Positions 1 through 8,692 of a stretch of DNA of 64,000 nt are shown one piece after another. The position numbers and the translations under genes are program-made. Origin of the DNA: DASZWJ01 sp963813895 (GTDB lineage: Bacteria > Pseudomonadota > Gammaproteobacteria > JAURND01); contig CAWFAS010000004.1 in NCBI GenBank assembly GCA_963813895.1, positions 310,001 through 374,000 on the forward strand, read 5' to 3'. The first letter of the stretch is position 1. Every line of letters starts with the position of its first letter. The notes beneath the pieces were generated by a model, which did no database searches, was not told the origin of the DNA, and saw nothing but the letters and a program-made list of their open reading frames with translations.

Positions 1-22
1 AATGCCAGTGAAACAATATGCT

Positions 23-364
23 TTACGCCACCATCGCAAAAAACATATTATAACTGGAGATGGGTGTCTGTTGGAGATGATATTTATCTTTACCGGACAA
101 AAGGCAATAATAAATGTCACTCCCTTTTAACAGAATAGCGTCCTCGATTACCCAATCTTCCTGTGGCGGAATAAATTCAGCACGTTTAGGGAAAAATACC
201 AGTTTAGTTTTATCATGCAATGCCTGCAGTGTTTCTTGGGGCACATCCGGTTCACCTGCTGCCAGCTCATAAAATGTTTCCATATCGGCAGCGGTGCGCA
301 CGATAAGCCAGGTTTCTTTTCCTGCTGTGTCCAGCATTAAAAAACTGCCTGATTCGTCGAGCAA
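23..364 (-). CDS. hypothetical protein, possibly N-terminally truncated
   Basis: I do not recognise this 113-aa protein. It has no membrane segment or signal peptide and reads as a small globular domain, with a conserved-looking stretch around PPQEDWVIEDAILL. The only start in this span is a TTG at 364. The frame stays open upstream to a stop at 428-430 without any ATG and without a clear ribosome binding site, so the gene may have lost its 5' end. It lies just downstream of, and on the same strand as, the DUF1284 and bioY genes. Confidence 0.4.
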   Translation of the reverse strand: MLDESGSFLMLDTAGKETWLIVRTAADMETFYELAAGEPDVPQETLQALHDKTKLVFFPKRAEFIPPQEDWVIEDAILLKGSDIYYCLLSGKDKYHLQQTPISSYNMFFAMVA

Positions 365-468
365 AGTGGCAGCAACTGATTTTGCTATTGATGCAGGATT
401 ATCGAGGATTTCGTCATTTTGACGTAGCTAATTTTTTGGTGGGTTCACATATACGATGTTTTTGACTG

Positions 469-879
469 TCAGCTATTTTTCCCTGCTGCAATGGTCGTAA
501 GAACTTGCTCACAAATGCCCAAATTTTTCCAGCTACAACCAGCGCAGATATGGTGGAATTTTTCCAGGGTGAGTTTTGTTGCGATGCGCTGCTTGGCCTC
601 TTCCCAGCTAAACTCATCTCCTGGCTGGATATCTAAAACAAAACTATGAAGTTGGTCTAAATGGGTGATCTTTTCTTGAGTAGCGCAGTGAGCTCCTTGC
701 CGATGAGGGCAAGGAGCACAAATGGCATCAGTGTAATTTACTACCCTAATTTTAGTAGATGGTTTTTTTTGTAGTTGATCGACAATTTTTTCGTAGTTAG
801 TAATAAAAGCAGGGGAATAGCCTTTACCCTGAAAGCACAGCGTACAAAGAAAATGATGTGGTCGAAATTTAATTTTCAT
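469..879 (-). CDS. DUF1284 domain protein, cysteine-rich
   Basis: This 136-aa protein begins with the DUF1284 signature: a K-x-R-P-H-H-x-L-C motif, then GKGYSPAF. Cysteines are spread along the chain (residues near 12, 15, 54, 57, 65, 113, 116 and 124) in CxxC-like pairs, which fits a metal- or iron-sulfur-binding protein, although the family's function is not established. It starts 14 bases after the bioY stop on the same strand, so the two are probably co-transcribed. The length is normal for the family and it appears intact. Confidence 0.8.
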   Translation of the reverse strand: MKIKFRPHHFLCTLCFQGKGYSPAFITNYEKIVDQLQKKPSTKIRVVNYTDAICAPCPHRQGAHCATQEKITHLDQLHSFVLDIQPGDEFSWEEAKQRIATKLTLEKFHHICAGCSWKNLGICEQVLTTIAAGKNS

Positions 880-893
880 CGTTACACTGTCAT

Positions 894-1472
894 CTATGTA
901 TTAGTCGATTGTTTCCAAAACTGCGGAGCAATTGCAGCTACGGCAACCAGCTTAACCAATTCAGTAATCAAAAATGGTTGCAGCCCAAATAGAAAAGCTT
1001 GATGCCAACCAGTGTATTGAGACAATACCAATAAACCCAGCGTAAATATCACCACCGCACCGCATAGCGATGCAATGAACGCACTAATGAAATGTTTGCC
1101 CCATCCACGCTGCATTAAATAACCACTTAATAAGGCGGCAAAGAAAAATCCAAATAAGTAACCACTGGTAGGCCCAAATAATACAGCCAATCCCGAAGAC
1201 ATTTCTGCATACACCGGCAAACCTAAAGCACCCGCTATTAAATAGGCAGCCATTGTGGCACTCCCCAGTCGCGCACCATAAAGTGAAGCAATTAACAATA
1301 CAGTCGCACTTTGAAAGGTAAGCGGTACCGGTTTAAGGGGGATCGACAATTGCGAAGCAATTGCTAATACCACTACACCCAACAAAACCAATGAAACATT
1401 TTTTAAAAGTTTATTTTGCCTAGGCCAACATAAGCTTTGTAATGGATAATTAAAATTAAATAATGAAATCAT
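894..1472 (-). CDS. bioY: biotin transporter BioY (S component)
   Basis: BioY is the substrate-binding membrane subunit of the biotin ECF transporter and can also work alone in some bacteria. The 192-aa product has about six hydrophobic segments. It carries the family signature between the second and third of them (PLKPVPLTFQSATVLL, then GARLGSATMAAYL and a GLPVYAE loop). I place the start at the ATG at 1472 because AAGGA lies five bases upstream; a TTG at 1496 would add eight residues but lacks a site. A sigma70-type promoter lies about 80 bases upstream. No biotin synthesis genes are nearby, which fits biotin scavenging. Confidence 0.9.
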   Translation of the reverse strand: MISLFNFNYPLQSLCWPRQNKLLKNVSLVLLGVVVLAIASQLSIPLKPVPLTFQSATVLLIASLYGARLGSATMAAYLIAGALGLPVYAEMSSGLAVLFGPTSGYLFGFFFAALLSGYLMQRGWGKHFISAFIASLCGAVVIFTLGLLVLSQYTGWHQAFLFGLQPFLITELVKLVAVAAIAPQFWKQSTNT

Positions 1473-1553
1473 AGTATTCCTTATGATATTATGCAATGAT
1501 TAAATTAATGCCCGCAAGGCAATAGCGATGGGTTAAACGAAAAACAGGCAATC

Positions 1554-1583
1554 ATCATACAAAAATGTAAACGTTTTCGTCAA
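1554..1583 (-). promoter_or_regulatory. predicted bioY promoter with overlapping palindrome
   Basis: On the minus strand TTGACG (1583-1578) and TATGAT (1559-1554) are separated by 18 bases, a good sigma70 match. The -35 box sits in an imperfect palindrome, TGTTGACG-AAAA-CGTTTACA, which could be an operator. I do not see a canonical BirA box. Confidence 0.5.
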
Positions 1584-1796
1584 CAACAACTTGCTAACAA
1601 AACGCCGCCGAATAAATCCTCTACTATGACAACAGGTACGCAATTAATAAGTGGAAAAATCCCTCATCAAGAAACATTAGAAGATGTTTAAGAGTCCAAC
1701 GGCACTACCTTAAGCCGCTGAATATTTTAAAATCCTTTTATTTATTTTCCGCAACAATTTCTCTTTTTCAGTTCCTCTGTCCCTCCTCCAAGGTTT

Positions 1797-1853
1797 GAAG
1801 ATGAAACTGGTATTAATATCGGTGGCAAGCGCCACTGGTTGCACCGCAGGTAT
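1797..1853 (+). pseudogene. IS66-type transposase fragment
   Basis: The plus strand reads EDETGINIGGKRHWLHRRY followed by a stop. The D-E-T-G-x-x-I-x-G-K-x-H-W-L-H string is the hallmark segment around a catalytic acidic residue of IS66-family transposases. Only this short piece survives, so it is a relic. The sequence from about 1500 to 1790 holds no other gene I can support. Confidence 0.5.
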
Positions 1854-1891
1854 TAAATTCGATCAAACAATAGAATTTTAGAATTTTAATA

Positions 1892-2405
1892 CAACTCATA
1901 TTTTATCGAAAACCAGATTTACGCCAAACGGTCTGATTTTTCCGGTATCGTCCATCATGCTGCAAAATATGTATGAGTATGATGCTGTGCTTGAATTATT
2001 TTCTAAGCCATTATTATCCATTCTCACGCACTATCACTTAGGCTCTGTAAAACAATAACTTATCTTTTTAGCATCCCATCTAAGACTCATCTTCGCAGGC
2101 GGGAGGGTGTAGAAAAACACTTACATAGAACAACTATGCGCGCATTTTTCTACACCCTCCCGCCTGCAAATCTGAGCCTCAGCTGGGCGCTAAAAAGATA
2201 AGTTATTGTTTTACAGAGCCTTAGCGGATGACGGGACAATGTTCGTTAACCAAGACAGCCAATCGTTTTATCAATATATTGATTATACGGCGATGGCCGA
2301 GTATTTATTTTCTTGTATTGAAAAAGCGACCTATCATACAATTGAAAAAGAAATTGAATTTTTGATGAGTTATGATGAAGCTAAAAGATTAATTCAAGAG
2401 GTTTT
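1892..2405 (+). pseudogene. Fic family protein, 3' part, split by a palindromic element
   Basis: Before the element (1892-2040) the frame reads SKTRFTPNGLIFPVSSIMLQ and continues into EYDAVLELFSKPLL. After it (2224-2405) it reads FYQYIDYTAMAEYLFSCIE and EKEIEFLMSYDEAKRLIQEV. Together these match the C-terminal region that follows the Fic fold in the larger stand-alone Fic proteins. The catalytic HPF motif and the N-terminal half are absent. The palindrome at 2041-2220 interrupts the coding sequence and provides a chance start at 2206. The 3' end then runs directly into DUF1275 coding sequence, so the original stop has been lost by deletion. Confidence 0.65.
2041..2220. mobile_element. palindromic MITE, family A copy 1
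   Basis: This 180-bp near-perfect inverted repeat has ends GGCTCTGTAAAACAATAAC and the reverse complement. It is flanked on both sides by TTA (2038-2040 and 2221-2223), which looks like a target duplication. It has no coding capacity. It interrupts the Fic pseudogene. A second copy lies at 7203-7397 with the internal sequence inverted. Confidence 0.85.
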
Positions 2406-2727
2406 GGCGGGTATGCTTGGTGTTTCGGCAATGGCCGTACAAAATGCGCTCGTGCAATTATCACTCAAGGGTGCACCCGCAACTGCAATGATGACGACCA
2501 ACATCACTCGCTTTGTTCTGGATAGGCGAAGTGTTGCTTAAACGCGATGGCAGTGACACTAGTCAAGCTGGCAATCGAGCTCAATACACCTGGCCCGCGA
2601 TCGTTGGCTTCACTGTTGGCTGCGGCCTGGGCGGGCAGTAGGCGAGGCGACATTGGGTTTGTGGGCGCTGATCCTGCCGGTCTTTTTTGCTTTGTTGGCT
2701 TTTATACTCGAAGCGTTTGAAATTTGA
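2406..2727 (+). pseudogene. DUF1275 (YoaK-like) membrane protein remnant
   Basis: The frame reads GMLGVSAMAVQNALVQLSLK, then a stretch ending TTNITRFVLD. This is almost the same as residues 120-160 of the intact DUF1275 protein at 58377-59072. A frameshift follows at about 2520, after which another frame gives IGEVLLKRDG and WPAIVGFTVGCGLGG, and further disruptions precede the end. Only the C-terminal half exists, fused in frame to the Fic remnant upstream. This is decay of an ancestral second copy. Confidence 0.75.
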
Positions 2728-2784
2728 TTGGGCAAATAAAGGGAGAAAAGTCTACAAGGCGGTAAATTCTAGCGAGGGTAAAAA

Positions 2785-5700
2785 ATGAGCGAAGCAAAGG
2801 ATATCAAAGATAAAACGAAGACTCTTCCCAAAGAAATTACTGGAAATTTAGTTAAGCAATGGTTTTCTGAAGGCGGATTAGATGCCTATCAACAATGGCT
2901 GGCGAAACAACCAAATTCATTGATGGGTTTGGAAGAGCTCAGTCAAACTTTAGTCAGCATGAAGCAACATTGGGCGGATTGGTCAGGGCATTATGCACCA
3001 GCCAAAATGCAAGCTTTTATTGCCCAGACAATACGACTATGTAATGAAAGATTGGCTGCAGTGCCCGATAGCGCCCGCGCCCGTGCAGCAATCCGAATTT
3101 TTTTACAAAACCTGCAATATTTTTCTCCCTTTTCAAAATCAACAAAAGTCTCCCCACAAACACAAAGTTATGCTATCGATGAATTACTGTCGCGCAGTGC
3201 CAAATTATTTGCATCGGAACAAAGTTCGGTTCTATACGGTCAATTTGACCCTGGCTTATGTTTCGATTTGTTGGGCAGATTAAATAGTTTCCAACATTTA
3301 TCAATAGGGGCATTATCAGCTAGGATCCAGGCCATGGGTTCACTCGCGCAGTCGCATGCATTTTATACCCGTGTGATCGATTCCTCGGGACAACTGAAGA
3401 CCTTTAGAAACCAATGGCATAAATGGCTGGGAGAAGTCGAGCAGCGATTAGGCCAGGGAGAGAAACTATCAGGGCGGATGGCTTGTCAATGCCTGGCGGG
3501 TTTTGCCGCTTTGGTAGACATGCAATGCTTAACACAACCCTTTAAAGCGGCAACCATTAACAAACTGCTTGCCAGTTTATTGAAAGAACCCACTGACCAA
3601 GAAACCGTGCGGGATGGCCTGGGATATGTTGTCAGCTTAGTCGCCTGGCAGGCAATCACAGATATTGCGGCTTTGTTCCCGGCTGACAACACAAATCTTG
3701 CCGGGCGTTTAATTGAGGGTCCTGCGGAAAAAAAAACCTTGACGACTAGCCAGGCGACACATAATGAAGCTGCGTTTCACCTGTCTTATCTTTGGCAGCA
3801 AATAAATGCCGTTTCCTCCAAGCCCAAGGCCATTTCGGCGCAAGCATTACAGCGACTGCTAGCTAGGGCCGTGAATTCCAACTCACCGCAAAGCATGAGT
3901 CAAATCTTACTCTTGGTTGGTCAGATATTACAAGCCAGCCAGCAAAGCGGCCAGGAAGCAAATCTGCAAAAAATCGCTGAAGAATCGATTGCGAAATTAA
4001 ATGCAGAGGAAGTGGCGGCCAACCTGTCTCTGACTGAAATCGCCCATGCCTTATATGCCTTGGTGTTACCTGAGGCTGAGGTCTGGTGCAATATCGGGCC
4101 CACAGAAAATTTAATCAAATATTTTTGTCAGAAACTAAACAATGAGCTCAACCGTGGCGGCAAAGCGTCTCACGCGGTAACCGTGGCCGTTCAACAGGTC
4201 GCAGAATATTTGGGAGTCAGTCGGTCTGAGCAAGCATTCCCCAAGCCCATCGCTGATTACTTGCAAAATCAGGAGCCGGTTATCGATGAGCATTCACTGC
4301 AATCGCGTTTTCGGACTTATTTAAAAAAACAAGCGTGGTTTAAGCAGCGTTATGAATTTTTGGCACAAAAAGGCAGAGAAGAAGAATTGAGATTCGGTTT
4401 TGTACAAGGGGATTATGTCATTGAGGATAAGCAGACAAGCAAAGATAACCAGATAAATGACAGGTATCAAGTCGAAGTGGACGGCTACAAATACCATTAT
4501 CATAACCGACGACTGCGGCCCCAAAATCAGCGTCGAGATAAGTATTTGCGTAAACTCAAAGATCAAAAATCCCAGCACCCCTTATTTAAAGAGATTATTC
4601 GCCTACCGGTGGAGTCTGATACTAAATTAGAAGATATGGAATATAGGCTTTATCAACAATTAACCAGGCAGGCTTCCCTGTCTGTAGTATCTGAGACAAA
4701 AAAAAATGATATTAAAAAAAAGCCTATTACAGTAACTGAAAGTTCTAAAAAGATCCGTCTAGAAGAACAGGAATTTAAGTCTAAAGTAGATCAGCTTGCT
4801 TCTGCCTTGCACCAAAGCGTCGCTAATCTGGAAGATAAAAAAGAACAACAACCATCGCGTAAAACCAAACCACAGTATCCGGTTTCGATAGAAGGCTTGC
4901 GCCAGGCGATTAAAGCCCAGGATAGTCATGGCGTAATTCAATTAACCAATCTGTTAAAAAACCGTAACACCTTCAAAAGTGACCAAGAAAAAGCCGATCT
5001 ACTCATGGAGGCCGTGTCATCTAATCAAGGGCCAGACGATAAGGCAAGTCAGGTCATCATAAAAAATTTAATTACCCTGGGTCAAAGAATCATCACAACA
5101 GACTACAAAGGACAATCACCTTTAACGCGTGCTGTTGAACTTGGCAATACAACAGTAATCGATCTTTTTATCGCCAGCATTATTCCAGAGAAATTTCAAG
5201 ATCAATCATGGGCATTTTATCCATTTTGGCAACAGGCTTTGAAACTTGCTGAAAAAAAGCAACAAAAAGGAATTGCTCAACGCTTAAAAACGGCTGGTGT
5301 TGTTTTATTTGATAAAACCACTCCACTGATGTCGGCGCCCTTAACTGTGACGCCATCGTCAGCCCCTTTAAAGCCTGCTACCCTGGAGGATAAAAAAAAT
5401 CTCGATGAGAAATTATCTGAAGTCAAAGCCTTAGTGCAACAAACTGGATATTTCGCGGATTTTGGATTCCAACAATATAAGGATCCCCAATGGCGAGAAC
5501 AGCTGGAAATTTTGGCGCGAAATAATGATGCCGTGGCGCAATATTTTTTGGCAGGGCTATTTTATGATTTAGCTAATAACAAACTAACCGACCCCGAAAA
5601 TTTTTTCTATTGGTTAAAATTATCTGCAGCACAACGTTATGCTCTGGCACAAACATCGCTTGGCATATTTTACATCAAAGGAATAGATATCCCGCAAAAT

Positions 5701-7149
5701 ATAGAAGAAGGGATAAAATTACTTGAATCAGCCACACAACGAAAAGAGCCAAGAGCTCAAGGTCAACTCGCAGCATGTTACCAGTATGGAATCGGTGTGG
5801 TTAAGGATGAAGAAAAGGCCGCACGATATTATCGTTTAGCGGCAGAGCAAGGCAATGCAAATGCACAAAAACAGCTTGGTGTTTGTTATGAAGACGGAAT
5901 CGGTGTTTCACGGGATATGGAAAAAGCATTGGAATGGAATCGATTGGCGGCAGAATCGGGAATGGAGGAAGCGCAATTGCACCTTGGCACACTTTATGAA
6001 GAAAGAGGCGGAGATGTAAATCTCAGGGAAGCAGCTCGATGGTACCGGCAGGCTGCAGAACAAGGGGCAAAAAAAGCACAATTTTTGCTGGGTGATTTTT
6101 ATGAAACGGGTAGGGGAGGATTACCGCGAGACCTAAAGGAAGCATTTAATTGCTATCATCAAGCTGCAAAACAAAATATGAAAGATGCACTAGCTAAGTT
6201 GGGTGAATGCTATGAAAAAGGCCGTGGAATTGAGCCGAGTATAGGTAAAGCAGTACAATGCTATCGATTAGCCGCAAGGCAGGGAGATCTTGATGCTCAA
6301 TATAATCTGGCTCTGTGTTACCTCCAAAACGATATAGAAACTGTACCAGAAAGCAAATTTGAGGCGGTGCAATTGCTTCAAGATGCAGGGCAAAAAGGTT
6401 TTGTCCATGCAAAAAAACAGCTGGAATTCATCGCTCCTACAATCTGCTTGCTTGCACAACAATATGAGGGAGATACCCGTTGGGATAGGCATATTGAGAA
6501 AGCGATTGAATTATATCAGATAGCCCATGACTACCTGAAAGAAGCAGGCTTAAAAGAAGAGGTTGAAGCAAATCTAGTGAGATTATCTTCCCGCAAAAAA
6601 GAAACCGTATCTTCTACTGAAACTGAAATTCACCCTCCCGCCCTCCAAGAGCAAAAACAATTTTTTGAATCACCAAAGACCCTCATCCTACTTCTTCCAT
6701 CCAATGTTTTGATTAATTCTGAAACTCCCTCTGCAACATCAAACAGTAGTATAGATGATAAAAACAGGATACCAGTTGGAAACACATCAACGTTGGCTTT
6801 GCCCTCAGCTAGCATAAAAGATGAAGTAGAGACGGGTGTAAATTCAGATAGGTTAACTGATGCCCCAAATACTCAAGCAATGTCACTCTGTAATAGAGAA
6901 GATAATAAGGCACAGGTATTAGGTGGAGAGACCCCCACGATGGCCTCTACTATACCTGTAGAGCAGGTAATTCTTGATACTAATGCTACCTCTTCTAGCC
7001 CCAAAGAATTGAAAACAGATTTTTGGAAACCAAAACCCATAGCAATGCAACAATCTCAAAAACAGAATGTCATAGAAAATCCTGAAGCAAAAGATAAGGC
7101 AGAAGAAACCAAGGTTTATTGGAAACGGTTAGACTGTACCATTCTTTAA
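2785..7149 (+). CDS. RAP-domain / Sel1-repeat protein with C-terminal CaaX box
   Basis: A 1454-aa protein with no signal peptide. Residues 1-500 are helical repeats resembling the FASTK/heptatricopeptide type (segments such as LAGFAALVDMQCL). A RAP domain lies at about 530-620, with its hallmark acidic strand QVEVDGYKYHYH near 562-573. An ankyrin-like segment at about 700-810 contains GQSPLTRAVELGN. Roughly eight to nine Sel1 repeats follow at about 910-1230, then a polar tail. The last four residues are CTIL, a CaaX box whose terminal leucine suggests geranylgeranylation by a host enzyme. RAP domains are known mainly from organellar RNA-processing proteins; an RNA-binding effector role here is inference. 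GAGGG precedes the ATG. It is paralogous to the genes at 14195, 18123, 27836 and 52320. Confidence 0.8.
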   Translation: MSEAKDIKDKTKTLPKEITGNLVKQWFSEGGLDAYQQWLAKQPNSLMGLEELSQTLVSMKQHWADWSGHYAPAKMQAFIAQTIRLCNERLAAVPDSARARAAIRIFLQNLQYFSPFSKSTKVSPQTQSYAIDELLSRSAKLFASEQSSVLYGQFDPGLCFDLLGRLNSFQHLSIGALSARIQAMGSLAQSHAFYTRVIDSSGQLKTFRNQWHKWLGEVEQRLGQGEKLSGRMACQCLAGFAALVDMQCLTQPFKAATINKLLASLLKEPTDQETVRDGLGYVVSLVAWQAITDIAALFPADNTNLAGRLIEGPAEKKTLTTSQATHNEAAFHLSYLWQQINAVSSKPKAISAQALQRLLARAVNSNSPQSMSQILLLVGQILQASQQSGQEANLQKIAEESIAKLNAEEVAANLSLTEIAHALYALVLPEAEVWCNIGPTENLIKYFCQKLNNELNRGGKASHAVTVAVQQVAEYLGVSRSEQAFPKPIADYLQNQEPVIDEHSLQSRFRTYLKKQAWFKQRYEFLAQKGREEELRFGFVQGDYVIEDKQTSKDNQINDRYQVEVDGYKYHYHNRRLRPQNQRRDKYLRKLKDQKSQHPLFKEIIRLPVESDTKLEDMEYRLYQQLTRQASLSVVSETKKNDIKKKPITVTESSKKIRLEEQEFKSKVDQLASALHQSVANLEDKKEQQPSRKTKPQYPVSIEGLRQAIKAQDSHGVIQLTNLLKNRNTFKSDQEKADLLMEAVSSNQGPDDKASQVIIKNLITLGQRIITTDYKGQSPLTRAVELGNTTVIDLFIASIIPEKFQDQSWAFYPFWQQALKLAEKKQQKGIAQRLKTAGVVLFDKTTPLMSAPLTVTPSSAPLKPATLEDKKNLDEKLSEVKALVQQTGYFADFGFQQYKDPQWREQLEILARNNDAVAQYFLAGLFYDLANNKLTDPENFFYWLKLSAAQRYALAQTSLGIFYIKGIDIPQNIEEGIKLLESATQRKEPRAQGQLAACYQYGIGVVKDEEKAARYYRLAAEQGNANAQKQLGVCYEDGIGVSRDMEKALEWNRLAAESGMEEAQLHLGTLYEERGGDVNLREAARWYRQAAEQGAKKAQFLLGDFYETGRGGLPRDLKEAFNCYHQAAKQNMKDALAKLGECYEKGRGIEPSIGKAVQCYRLAARQGDLDAQYNLALCYLQNDIETVPESKFEAVQLLQDAGQKGFVHAKKQLEFIAPTICLLAQQYEGDTRWDRHIEKAIELYQIAHDYLKEAGLKEEVEANLVRLSSRKKETVSSTETEIHPPALQEQKQFFESPKTLILLLPSNVLINSETPSATSNSSIDDKNRIPVGNTSTLALPSASIKDEVETGVNSDRLTDAPNTQAMSLCNREDNKAQVLGGETPTMASTIPVEQVILDTNATSSSPKELKTDFWKPKPIAMQQSQKQNVIENPEAKDKAEETKVYWKRLDCTIL

Positions 7150-7202
7150 GAGTAACTGCTTGCCCTAGGGCTGCTCCTGGATCCCATTGCTTTTTTAATT
7201 TA

Positions 7203-7397
7203 GGCTCTGTAAAACAATAACCTATCTTTTTAGCGCCCAGATGAGACTCAGATTTGCAGACGGGAGGGGGTAGAAAAATGCGCGCATAGTCGACGGAACG
7301 TCGGTTGTTCTATGTAAGTGTTTTTCTATCCCCTCCCGCCTGCGAAGATGGGTCTTAGATGGGATGTTAAAAAGATAGGTTATTGTTTTACAGAGCC
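7203..7397. mobile_element. palindromic MITE, family A copy 2
   Basis: This 195-bp copy has the same GGCTCTGTAAAACAATAAC ends as the one at 2041 and is again flanked by TTA on each side (7200-7202 and 7398-7400). Its centre is inverted relative to copy 1 and carries about 14 extra bases, including CGACGTTCCGTCG. It may act as a terminator for the RAP/Sel1 gene ending at 7149. Confidence 0.85.
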
Positions 7398-7399
7398 TT

Positions 7400-7590
7400 A
7401 GTTCCAACCGCCAACGCGGTGTCGTCACCATTCCCTGGTATTGCTTGAGAATTAATCGCATAATGCCTAATAATTCAGCTGCTTTTGCAACACCTCAAAC
7501 CTTATCTAATGCCAGCGTTATTTTTTCTTGCATAACCACCAATGGTTCAATTTCCTTTATGTAAGGGTCACTGTAAATATCATGTTTCCG
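7400..7590 (-). pseudogene. remnant of a Fis-type helix-turn-helix regulator
   Basis: The minus strand reads IEPLVVMQEKITLALDKV, a stop, then GVAKAAELLGIMRLIL. The K-A-A-E-L-L-G-I string is typical of the C-terminal Fis-like DNA-binding helix of NtrC-family regulators. An internal stop and missing flanks show that it is dead. The reading is tentative. Confidence 0.35.
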
Positions 7591-7770
7591 GCAGATCTAC
7601 TGAAAATAATCGAGACGTATGTTGGCCCTAACGTTAGACATAGTACTGTTCTAGAAAGGCTAGAAAGCGCTGGTAATTCTATGCATATGACACTACAGAA
7701 TCTTCAGAAACCACAGCACAAAATACGCAGCCAAAAACACCTGTCACAGATGGAGCAACCCAAAGTTTAA
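7582..7770 (+). CDS. small protein with an F-box-like N-terminus
   Basis: Starting at the ATG at 7582 this encodes 62 residues opening MFPADLLKIIETYVGPN, which follows the F-box helix-1 pattern (P-x-x-L-L-x-I-I-x-x-Y). The small CaaX protein at 11450 has a similar opening, VFPSDLFDIITKYH. The remainder is polar and ends without a CaaX box, so this may be the stump of a longer effector gene cut by the palindromic element at 7820. There is no strong ribosome binding site. Confidence 0.35.
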   Translation: MFPADLLKIIETYVGPNVRHSTVLERLESAGNSMHMTLQNLQKPQHKIRSQKHLSQMEQPKV

Positions 7771-7819
7771 AAAAATGAAAATCCCACTGGGAAAAGGCAT
7801 TGTTGCATACATGCTGATA

Positions 7820-8004
7820 TATACCCGTTCCACTTAGGATTTCGGTGTTAGAGCAGCCCATCTTGCACTAATCTTCGTCCGATCTTCAATCGTAAAAACT
7901 CGAAATAAGAGTAACTATTCCTGCGTTTTTACTCAATCAGATCGAACAAATCTCAGCACAAGCTGGACTACTCTAACACCGAAATCCTAAGTGGAACGGG
8001 TATA
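7820..8004. mobile_element. palindromic MITE, family B copy 1
   Basis: A 185-bp inverted repeat with termini TATACCCGTTCCACTTAGGA and the reverse complement. The long arms are imperfectly matched and the ends are TA, consistent with TA-target (Tc1/IS630-like) mobilisation. It has no coding capacity. Other copies lie at 47851-48034 and 51969-52257, with a solo end at 58214. Confidence 0.85.
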
Positions 8005-8052
8005 GTTCGCATAGCGCGGATACCGGCGTAAATGCAAGATAGCTATTAAACG

Positions 8053-8520
8053 CTACTCTAATGGAAGCTCTTGGGTACTTTTTATTTCATTTAAAACAAA
8101 AAAAGTACGTAACTGCCGCACCCCGGGTAGACAAAGCAAAATGCTCGCATGCAATCGATTAAATGCCTGTATATCTTTAACCCGAATCTTTAACCAGTAA
8201 TCAAATTCACCAGCCAACAACAAACATTCCAATATCAGCGGAATTTTTTTTACCGCCAACTCAAATTCACTAAAACTTTCCGGCGTTGAGCGATCAAGCA
8301 CCACTCCTACGGAAACAAGCACGGGCAACCCTAGCTTCTCAGGATTCAATACCGCCTTAATTTCACGCACATATCCTTCTTCCATTAAACGTTTTGTCCG
8401 ATTCCAACAGGATGTCTTGCTAGCTCCTACCTTATCAGCCAAATCAGCATTGGGTATACGCCCATCTGCCTGAAGAGCTTTAAGAATCTTTTTATCAATA
8501 CGCTCAAGCGACATGCTCAT
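8053..8520 (-). CDS. acdR: Lrp/AsnC-family regulator, probable AcdR
   Basis: A 155-aa protein with the Lrp layout. An N-terminal helix-turn-helix covers about residues 5-60 (IDKKILKALQADGRIPNADLA, then KTSCWNRTKRLMEEGYV). A ligand-binding RAM domain follows, with VLDRSTPESFSEF and the GEFDYWLKIRVKD turn. It is divergent from the ACC deaminase gene across 172 bases. This is the arrangement known for acdR-acdS in proteobacteria, where AcdR activates acdS. The ATG at 8520 has AGGAA upstream. Assignment to AcdR rather than another Lrp paralogue rests on this neighbourhood. Confidence 0.8.
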   Translation of the reverse strand: MSMSLERIDKKILKALQADGRIPNADLADKVGASKTSCWNRTKRLMEEGYVREIKAVLNPEKLGLPVLVSVGVVLDRSTPESFSEFELAVKKIPLILECLLLAGEFDYWLKIRVKDIQAFNRLHASILLCLPGVRQLRTFFVLNEIKSTQELPLE

Positions 8521-8637
8521 AAATTATATTCCTAAAATACCATATTAAGCGAAATAATATATCATTAAACCCATAAACATCCACAGATACATCCTGAAAA
8601 TGCCAAAAAAAAGAACCCTATTTTAAATAACGATGAC

Positions 8638-8675
8638 TATAATTTCCACTCTAATTAATCAACCTAATTAATCAA
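8638..8675 (+). promoter_or_regulatory. acdS promoter -10 and tandem repeat, possible AcdR site
   Basis: A perfect TATAAT at 8638-8643 lacks a recognisable -35 box, as expected for an activator-dependent promoter. Just downstream, CTAATTAATCAA occurs twice (8651-8662 and 8664-8675) as a direct repeat with a 13-base period, a candidate binding site for the divergent Lrp-type regulator. The acdS start codon follows 17 bases later, with GGAG upstream of it. Confidence 0.5.
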
Positions 8676-8692
8676 TAAAGTGGAGTTTAGTC

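Noticed and set aside
1551..1690. Plus-strand frame resembling a helix-turn-helix regulator (KRFRQQQLANKT).
   Set aside because: Too short and too poorly matched, and it overlaps the predicted bioY promoter.
2206..2541. Open frame that looks like a 111-aa gene.
   Set aside because: It begins inside a palindromic element and joins pieces of a Fic gene and a DUF1275 gene, so it is treated as pseudogene debris.
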